Assembly: GCA_030544235.1 (NCBI GenBank)
Contig: CM060461.1
Location: 4,019,449-4,083,448 of the forward strand
DNA: 64,000 nucleotides
Origin: Lepturacanthus savala
Taxonomy: Eukaryota; Chordata; Actinopteri; Scombriformes; Trichiuridae
Reading direction: 5' to 3'
Shown here: positions 58,831 to 64,000 of the stretch, one piece after another
Layout: every line of letters begins with the position of its first letter
How positions within the stretch are numbered: the stretch's first letter is position 1
Notes under the pieces: model-generated
Seen by the model: only the letters and a program-made list of their open reading frames with translations
The model's database searches: none
Told to the model about the DNA's origin: nothing
Translations under genes and position numbers: made by a program

Positions 58831-60172
58831 GGATGAAAACCTGCATATGTGCTCTGTGCTTTTATTTGAGTTTGACAAGGAGTAACGGCCAAGTAAAATA
58901 CTACGAATTTCACTTTTAGAAGTTTCAGATACAACCAATTAAAGATTTAGGGGTTAGAATCTTTACAAATAACATAATATAAAGCTTGGTTTGGTTGGGG
59001 AGTCGTATTTGAACTAGCGGCACAAAATTACCACTAAAAACACATCTGCTGTCTTCCAAGCTTTCTGTCATGCAGTTCATTAGGACTGAGAACATTAGAC
59101 CGTAATTACAGAAGGCAGTTACCAGGTGCTGGAATCAGATCCATCTTTGCTCTATTCATTGCCAGAGTCTCTAACATTGTAAAACAATCTGACTTCTTTT
59201 GTTCCGCAGCATGAGCCTTAATGAACCAAAGACAAACAAATGACAATTTACACTTCTTCGCTGAAGTCTCTAAGAAGCAGTGATGTTTAATGTCTGATGT
59301 CAGTGACAGTGATGAAAGGGCTGATACTGAGTCCAGGTTTTTTCCGGACAAAATTTGTGGAGGAAATACTCTCTAATTGTCTCTCCTGGTCACTTTCTTT
59401 GCCTTAAGAACCTGAATGAAAAATTCAAGAGGAAGAGAAACCAGGAGACATTTGAGAATAGAGACAAATAATGACTAAAAATGAAACAAGTAAAACATAT
59501 GATCATGAACACAACACATCGGAATCAGTTGAGCAAAATAATCATTATAGTTTTGATCCAGAAAAGGTTTCCACTTTCTAGAGTTAATTTAGAGGGCAGT
59601 CTTGCCCCTCCCAAGATGGTGGCCATGGTAACATATCATAACAATAAACCAAATACTTCATCATTTCATGAAATATTGGGAAACCCCTCCATATAAATGC
59701 ACAAAACAGAGGAGTAGGGTCAAAGGATGAATTGGACTCAGGCCTAAATCTACATCCTGGGATGATGTTTGATTTCTTATTTTTAATTGTTTGCACCTGA
59801 CCTTTTACGTAACTGTCTGCAAGGATGTGGATGTGCCTGCAGACGGAGGGAGGCTGAAACATTAGAGCTCGTTATTGTTCTTCTACATTGCAGATTCGAC
59901 TGGTTTAATCTCTCCTCTTAAACACAGATGAGAGCTGTGATTTTTTTCCCCTAAAAGGTAATTATAGTGCAGATTCTCTAAGAGTATATAGTGTATAATT
60001 TGGCAATACTCTATGAGTAGAAACAGTCCTCTTGAGTGTTTTTTTTTCTCAGCCTCTATTTCAGAAGCCTAAACACATCTGAACTCCAGTCAGGCACCAG
60101 AACATTCTTCCATTTTCACCATCTTCAGCTCCTCTCTGTCATCCTGCCTCTGTGGAGATAGGTTGATCCATC
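58831..60172. other. Unassigned DNA
   Basis: Unique sequence with T runs near 59940 and 60040. Small frames (59106-59351 minus, 59584-59862 minus) are not protein-like. Confidence 0.4.
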
Positions 60173-60202
60173 ATACACACACACACACACACACACACCA
60201 CA

Positions 60203-60270
<68 letters not shown>
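60173..60270. repeat. (CA)n microsatellite
   Basis: About 98 bases of CA with two cca interruptions (near 60199 and 60210). Confidence 0.97.
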
Positions 60271-60272
<2 letters not shown>

Positions 60273-60545
60273 TATTCACACACCAATACAAATATAAAAC
60301 TCAGACACACACATAAGCAGACTTGCCCACAAGAATGTCATTCCAGGCATAGCTTGCTCCATCACAGATGCGCCTACACATACAAACACACAACGACAGA
60401 CATGCTCACACATGGTGCACATACTGTATACACACATGTGTGTACACACACATACTTGCCCACATGTGTGTCATTCCAGCAGCTCCATCCATCACTCACA
60501 CCATTTACTTAGTTACTTTCAGATACACACACAGACACACAGGGT
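60271..60545. repeat. Degenerate CA-rich sequence with a local duplication
   Basis: CA-rich words continue. The phrase cttgcccaca...tgtcattccag occurs at about 60322-60347 and again at about 60456-60480, a diverged local duplication with a spacing of about 134 bases. Confidence 0.6.
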
Positions 60546-63500
60546 CTGTGGATATTACCGGGTAATTGGAGGATGTGTCAGCAGGGGGCTGTGAGCCCTG
60601 AATGATTGTCAGGTTTGTCACAGAGCCAAGAGATTCATCTTCAGGGTGATTCTGCTCATCAGCTGTCAGGAAAGCACAGGACTCCTTGATCAGGCCCCTG
60701 GAATAATGGGACACTACTTTTAGGAATTCTTGTACTTAAGTTAAAATGCATGCAGTTTCTAAACCATCTTATTTACCCTGCCCCGTAGTAGATGAAGATC
60801 CTGGAAAAACAGTGTTTATTCAGTCCTGCCCTTCCCACAGGTTACTATTTTTTTCTGTATGTGTCAGAGCATGTAATTAATTGATTGCAATCTGGGTGTG
60901 AAGGGGATTTTAAGCGATATGATAAAAAATGTTCCGGGAAAACATCATCCACCATACCTTTAAATCATAGAAATTGATTCCAACTGGTAGTTACGCTTCA
61001 AAGGCTGAACATGTAGTAGACATAGAGTATTGTTGCAGCAATCGAACATAGACCTGCCTGGACCCAATGAGACTGAAAATGACTAACACACCATGTTCCA
61101 GTTCCTTGGAATTAAGCGGATCCAGGAAGACTTCTAGCATCACCATATTCTCTGGAACTAATATACCTTTTCCACAGAATAATTACCTCCAATACACCAA
61201 GAAGAGCAACTGTTTTTTTTTCTTCTTCTTTTTCCAAATTCTCGTCTTTTCACTTGGAGGCACTGAAGCATCCAAAAGGAGAATGTGTGGTGGCGAGCAG
61301 GGAGAGGGAGAGAGTCTCATGGCCTGCTGCGTCCAGAAGGCTCAATTCTCCTCACCTACTCTGTTCCCATGAGGCCACTCACCCACTCTCTGAACGCTCC
61401 CCTCGCACACATACAAAAACCCACCTATTTCATTTTTCATTTTCAGCAATTTTCTGTGGCTTTGCAGAGATATTGATATAAAAAGACTTGTGGGCTCCTG
61501 AGCTGGAGCTGGGATGGAAGTCACCCAGCCGTAGTGCACTGGGGAAGTCAGCATTCACCCTAAAGAAAAAAATATTACAAGCTCATTTCACAATGGCAAT
61601 ATATATAGAAAAAAAAGAGGGGCACAGTGGCAGACGTGTCATTTAAATGTCTGTTGAAGCGTTGCGGCCATGTGTGACAGAATTCAGCCTGGTGGTTTTG
61701 ACTTCATGTAGAGTTGTTTTGATTGGCTGTCTGAACTGACGCCCCCACCATGGTCAATCACACTTTGTTTATGTAATTTGCAAGAATGTGGTGCTTTGTA
61801 GGAGGATACCCACTGAGAATATTGAAGCGAAGTCAGTGGTTTATGTAGCACTTTAGTGCAGCGTGTAGCCTACACGGACGGCTGCTTTACTACACAAGTT
61901 TGTTTATGACACAGAATGGATTCAAACTCACTTTTGCCTCATTAGAACACACGGTGGAGAAAGAAGAAGTCAGGAGAGGATTTTATGGGACAAAAGTGAT
62001 GAAAAATGTACAATTTTTGTGCATCATCTCATCACATGAAAACAGATTTGAAAAGTACATTTTGAAAAACAATTTATACACTATGGGAATTTTATGATCA
62101 ACCCTCTCATTCATTTGCACATTGTTGTGAAATAGTTGGCAGCATAGTGACAATTGTGCCGTAAGCTCTCTCAGTATATTTGTACCATTCACAAATACCT
62201 GACTGCAAAACATTTCAAATCTCCTTTGAAGAGCAGCATGTACTTCGGCACAGCAGAGATATATAAAATTGGATGGTGCAACACAGCTGATATCTTCCTC
62301 CACTGTGTTGCCACACACTGTTTCAAAGCCTCCTCCACCCCAACTGACTCTGTTCTGAACTGGTGGGGAAGTATCATAAAATTTCATTATAGCATGCAAA
62401 CCTAAAAGTCATCATCTTAATGTGTGGAGTGTAAACACCACCGTATCCATCGTATAAAACAGCCATCATGTGTCGCTTTCAACGATGGAGTTCCCTGACC
62501 CTGCATGTAGGGCTCGATTGGTGTTTGAAAGTTCACTGATACTTAACTTTATGTGAAATGTGAAAGCACCTTTTAAATTTACTGCCCTGCTGTCAATGAA
62601 TCCAGTGTGTGTGTCAATTTCATTGACAGGGGCCGACTTTAGACGAGGTGGGCAACTGTCTGACAGCTATAAATTTAATATGATGTTAAAATACTATCCA
62701 AACGCATACACATATAAAACCTTCAGTAACTTAGAAACAAATGACTCTTACAAAACCTTTGGATAAATGACCAATACAGACATGATTGACATCTCAGTCT
62801 TTGGTTATCAGTCGGTAAATGGATGGAATAAAAATTTAAATTGTTTTTGTATTATGGTGCAAAAAAAAGAAAAAAAATTAAAAATGCTGTTTATGGTTCT
62901 AAGGTTGAGCTCAGATTAGCAGGGATGATACTCAGGTGCGTTCAATCTGCTTTCAATAATAAGTTGAAAATTATGAGTATAAGTTGTAGAACCTCATACC
63001 GAGTGGCATTGCATTCCATTCCAGAAAATTCCAGACACATTAAAACCTGAGTGATGCTACACTAACACATACTGTTTTTGTCTCTCAATAAACCACAGTC
63101 ATTAAACAGCTAAAGGAATGTGATGGTACTATGTTTTTTTCTTGGGAGAATTGTACCTCAAACAGTTAAACACCTTGTTTGTGGGCTGTAAAATTTAATT
63201 CCAGGTCGGCCCCGTGCCAGCACTTCACACTTGTGGTTTTCTGCAGTCTGAGTCCGTGCCAAATTCCCACAGTGGGAAGTCAGCATTGCCTTGATGAAAA
63301 CAGATTAACCTTTATACATTATAATATAAGAATACTGCATCGTATATCCGCCATATGAAGTGAGTCTGAAATTATAGGCATATTAGTTTTATGGGAGAAT
63401 ATTAGTCGAAGGTCATAACATTTTGCATTGCTAATCAGATGAAATGGATGCATTTGGTTCTGTTTTCAGCGCTCGGACAAAACTACTTCAGAGCTGCGAT

Positions 63501-63819
63501 CTGTCAGATAAATTTTTTCTTTAGACTTTGAAAATCTTCTGATCTGAAATAATGATTATATTTAATGGTTTGTAGTTTGATTGAGTTTCATTAAATCAGA
63601 CTGTATTGCTGATAAGATGAAACACATCAGATTTAGAAGAGATCATTTCAAACCGAGATAGATATGCTGCATTAGATATGTTGAAAATTAAAAGTTCCTT
63701 TCTTTGCTATGAAGTGAGCCTCAACCTGTAATTTTGCTGGATTACATTTAAAAAAAAGATAATTCCTTATTTTTTGACCCGATAAAAGGATTCATGCTCA
63801 GGTCAATAAGCAGTGATTA
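60546..63819. other. AT-rich unassigned DNA
   Basis: Mainly unique AT-rich DNA with a T run at 61213-61221. The stretches 61640-61890 and 62150-62510 are more complex. A 138-codon minus frame (61983-62399) and overlapping plus frames show no protein features. No transposon ends recognised. Confidence 0.4.
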
Positions 63820-64000
63820 TGATTGTTCTTTAAAGAGCAGAGGGAAACGTGTATCCTGGGATTCCAACCTCGCTACTACGACATCGCTGGGACCAATCAG
63901 AGCCCTCGCTGTGATGACCTCCTCCTGTTATTTCTGAAGTATATTGTTCCATTTCCTGTGTCACGAGCCAGTAGGAGGAATGTCCCATTTCCTCCTCCGA
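63820..64000. promoter_or_regulatory. Candidate conserved non-coding block, cut by window edge
   Basis: GC-richer, repeat-free end of the window with gggaccaatcagagccctcg (CCAAT-type) and two related cctcctcc words. It may continue beyond the window. Function is inferred. Confidence 0.28.

Noticed and set aside
62798..62809. Twelve bases matching the start of miR-9 (tctttggttatc)
   Set aside because: The match ends after 12 bases and no complementary arm is present nearby.
1..64000. CRISPR array, bacterial operon, phage or viral genome
   Set aside because: No regularly spaced direct repeats, no dense open frames or ribosome-binding sites, and repeat content is typical of a fish nuclear genome.

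Overview
The window reads as an intergenic stretch of a ray-finned (teleost, probably percomorph) genome. It is AT-rich with many long (CA/TG)n and (TA)n microsatellites. The transposon remnants are fish types: Tc1 elements, hAT-like and Harbinger-like non-autonomous elements, a MITE, tRNA-derived SINEs and non-LTR (LINE) reverse-transcriptase remnants. I found no intact protein-coding gene, rRNA, tRNA gene, CRISPR array or bacterial-type operon. Every open frame is short, and most are chance frames, microsatellite frames or pieces of dead transposons. One possible orphan exon (30821-31018, + strand) is listed with low confidence.

Layout. 0-20 kb: mostly unique AT-rich DNA with blocks of higher sequence complexity that look like candidate conserved non-coding elements (about 0.6-1.3, 5.7-6.2, 12.6-13.2, 14.2-14.9 and 16.4-16.8 kb). 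It also holds a hAT-like element at 6.58-7.32 kb, a 20-bp palindrome with a CRE core at 9.2 kb and a LINE remnant at 19 kb. 20.8-22.1 kb: a Tc1 element with both long terminal inverted repeats and TA target sites, carrying a decayed transposase. 22-37 kb: old repeats, a possible exon next to a Tc1 scrap (30.8-31.2 kb), a MITE with about 77-bp inverted repeats (33.3 kb), a 25-base G run and a large TG tract. 37.45-37.6 kb: a near-perfect 155-bp palindrome, the most unusual structure here. 40.2-42.2 kb: a minus-strand LINE remnant split by a segment carrying a (TA)n tract and a SINE. 43.2-43.6 kb: a second decayed Tc1 transposase. 52.0-54.3 kb: a transposon cluster with a SINE, a hAT-like element with a perfect 8-bp target duplication nested in an older repeat, and a Harbinger-like element. 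57-64 kb: a minus-strand SINE, more candidate non-coding elements and two very large CA tracts.

No genes work together here. The most likely role of the non-repeat DNA is long-range cis-regulation in a gene-poor interval. That is inferred from texture alone (GC-richer blocks, clustered homeobox/SOX/E-box/CRE-like words, lack of repeats); no alignment was possible. Transposon families were recognised from memory of common teleost repeats and should be confirmed with a repeat library.
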